DNA from: CAYRVX01 sp964642165
GTDB taxonomy: Bacteria; Planctomycetota; Phycisphaerae; SM23-33
NCBI GenBank assembly: GCA_964642165.1
Contig: CAZXOC010000168.1
Coordinates: 1-16,288, forward strand
Length of the DNA stretch: 16,288 nucleotides
Reading direction: 5' to 3'
Shown: positions 16,281-16,288 of the stretch, in pieces
Numbering within the stretch: the first letter of the stretch is position 1
Layout of the letters: the number at the start of each line of letters is the position of its first letter
Position numbers and translations under genes: made by a program
Notes under the pieces: model-generated
Told to the model about the DNA's origin: nothing
What the model saw: the letters and a program-made list of their open reading frames with translations, nothing else
The model's database searches: none

Positions 16281-16288
16281 CTCCTCGT

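Overview
This GC-rich window (clearly above 65% G+C by eye) holds two tail-to-tail gene blocks. The organism is probably a planctomycete-type bacterium, perhaps from a metagenome-assembled genome. This rests on the propeller opening NWPRFRGPGG and the following PTEWD, which are typical of planctomycete PQQ-like repeat proteins, on the MVWQLDP polyferredoxin family, and on the 100-N scaffold gap. No rRNA or other direct taxonomic marker is present, so this is an inference.

Left block, plus strand (1 to about 8595). It opens inside tssM (IcmF), the inner-membrane scaffold subunit of a type VI secretion system (T6SS). The gene has lost its 5' end to the window edge and its 3' end to a run of exactly 100 N (3760-3859). 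After the gap comes a very large second protein of at least 1429 residues. It begins in a TagF/ImpM-like cytoplasmic domain, crosses the membrane once, continues as a long helical, presumably periplasmic region, and ends in a formylglycine-generating-enzyme-like (FGE-sulfatase) domain without recognisable catalytic cysteines. This looks like a T6SS regulatory protein with a sensor-like outer part. A 164-nt spacer follows, with a GC hairpin, a strong ribosome-binding site and a possible 13-codon leader overlapping the start of a small STAS-domain gene (8314-8595).

Right block, minus strand, transcribed right to left (16280 to 8649). It has five tightly spaced redox genes: a cytoplasmic polyferredoxin; a NapH/NosR-type membrane polyferredoxin (ATGA overlap with the first); a membrane-anchored PQQ-like beta-propeller; a fused NuoE-NuoF-type NADH dehydrogenase of the HydBC/StnAB flavin-bifurcating class with C-terminal ferredoxin domains; and an StnC/GltD-like Fe-S flavoprotein with an N-terminal NuoG-type [2Fe-2S] domain. 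No hydrogenase catalytic subunit is present. The flavoprotein lacks the NADPH-binding Rossmann domain that GltD, NfnB and StnC carry, and it has lost the conserved FAD-contacting GD motif. The operon therefore looks like a divergent relative of the Sporomusa-type Nfn (Stn) complex, physically linked to a membrane and periplasm electron-transfer module. This is the best candidate in the window for an undescribed system.

The two blocks converge across only 53 nt (8596-8648). There is no gene-free stretch over 300 nt. I saw no tRNA, rRNA, CRISPR, insertion sequence or convincing Rho-independent terminator. The long antisense reading frames are high-GC shadows.
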